Made by a program: the position numbers and the translations under genes. The notes below the pieces were generated by a model that saw nothing but the letters and a program-made list of their open reading frames with translations, did not search any database and was not told where the DNA came from. 64,000 nt of DNA from Bradyrhizobium sp. Ai1a-2 (GTDB taxonomy: Bacteria; Pseudomonadota; Alphaproteobacteria; Rhizobiales; Xanthobacteraceae): the NCBI RefSeq assembly GCF_000426245.1, contig NZ_AUEZ01000010.1:62001-126000 (forward strand), written 5' to 3'. The stretch's first letter is position 1. The number at the start of each line of letters is the position of its first letter. Positions 63,456 to 64,000 of the stretch are shown here, piece by piece.

Positions 63456-64000
63456 ATGCAGAAGCCTATCCGCATCGGACAGATCGTCCCCAGCTCGAAC
63501 ACGACCATGGAGACGGAAATTCCGGCGATGCTCAATGCGCATGCGATCGCGCACGCAACGCGCTTCACCTATCACTCCAGTCGGATGCGCATGAAGACAG
63601 TGAAGAAGGAAGAGCTCGCCGCGATGGATGCTGAGTCGGATCGATGTGCGCTCGAACTCTCGGACGCGCGCGTCGATGTGCTCGGCTATGCCTGCCTCGT
63701 CGCCATCATGAGCATGGGCAGATCGTATCATCGGGTGTCTCAGGAAAGGCTGCATGGCAGGACGGTCGAGAACGGCGCTCCTGCACCCGTGGTCACGAGC
63801 GCCGGGGCGCTCGTGGATGCGCTAAAAGTGCTGAAGGCAAAGAAGATTGCGGTCGTGGCTCCCTACATGAAGCCGCTGACGAAACTCGTGATCGATTACA
63901 TCGAGCACGAAGGGGTTAAGGTCTCGGATTCGCGAGCTCTGGAAATCCCAGACAATATTGAAGTCGGTCGCCATGATCCGGCGAAGCTCCCGGGCATTGT
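63456..64000 (+). CDS. Maleate isomerase (cut by window end)
   Basis: The first 181 residues are visible: IGQIVPSSNTTMETEIPAML, YHSSRMRMKTVKKEELAAMD and VDVLGYACLVAIMSMGRSYH. This is the Asp/Glu racemase superfamily form of maleate cis-trans isomerase, with Cys80 as the first of two catalytic cysteines; the second would lie beyond the edge. It turns maleate into fumarate, a late step of nicotinate or gentisate degradation. GAGGAG lies about eight bases before ATG 63456. It follows the decarboxylase by 19 bases. Confidence 0.88.
   Translation, partial: MQKPIRIGQIVPSSNTTMETEIPAMLNAHAIAHATRFTYHSSRMRMKTVKKEELAAMDAESDRCALELSDARVDVLGYACLVAIMSMGRSYHRVSQERLHGRTVENGAPAPVVTSAGALVDALKVLKAKKIAVVAPYMKPLTKLVIDYIEHEGVKVSDSRALEIPDNIEVGRHDPAKLPGI

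Overview
This is a GC-rich chromosomal window from an alphaproteobacterium that looks like Bradyrhizobium or a close Nitrobacteraceae relative. The reasons are the TrcR/DUF1013 regulator, the ispH-thrB-rnhA order, an NdvA-type glucan exporter, DUF6494, and several families of intergenic palindromic repeats typical of such genomes. No rRNA, tRNA or CRISPR array was seen.

Bases 1-28.6 kb are mostly core genome: the end of an acyl-CoA synthetase (prpE-like), OmpW, TrcR, isoprenoid and threonine synthesis with RNase HI, a peroxiredoxin, FadD, a D-Ala-D-Ala carboxypeptidase, NdvA, a HisE-like enzyme, YqaA, two nitronate-monooxygenase-type flavoenzymes, upp, a thioesterase, a hybrid histidine kinase and a second acyl-CoA ligase. 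One small cassette stands out at 1478-2547. It holds a RusA-like resolvase overlapping by 4 bp a protein that joins a restriction-endonuclease-like region to a HEPN-like RNx3H motif. It looks like a candidate nuclease defence pair.

Bases 28.6-42.3 kb are accessory: a carbohydrate ABC importer operon preceded by six tandem 13-mers, an alpha/beta-hydrolase, a second hybrid histidine kinase whose 5' flank carries a dead fragment of a MalK-type ATPase gene, a gamma-glutamyltransferase and a Tat-exported phospholipase C.

Bases 42.9-64 kb form an aromatic/organic-acid catabolic island. It starts with an OsmC / FAD-oxidase / OsmC trio, then a LysR gene with a divergent FAD monooxygenase and a TctC-type binding protein. 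Next is a gentisate module (MFS importer, 3-hydroxybenzoate 6-hydroxylase-like enzyme, gentisate dioxygenase-like cupin, divergent LysR). The last part holds the most unusual gene: a 951-residue protein that joins a Rieske ferredoxin, a ferredoxin reductase and a NagG/AndAc-like oxygenase alpha subunit, followed by the beta subunit. After it come a deletion-scarred molybdenum hydroxylase operon (coxL'-'coxM, then a coxS-coxG fusion), a MarR regulator, a periplasmic binding protein, a resorcylate-decarboxylase-like amidohydrolase and a maleate isomerase that runs off the end. A coherent reading is that aromatic acids are funnelled to gentisate, then maleylpyruvate, maleate and fumarate. The substrate of the fused oxygenase is unproven.

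A 105-bp palindromic repeat family (three full copies, two degenerate) recurs. In four of five copies the terminal TAG of the repeat is also the stop codon of the adjoining gene.
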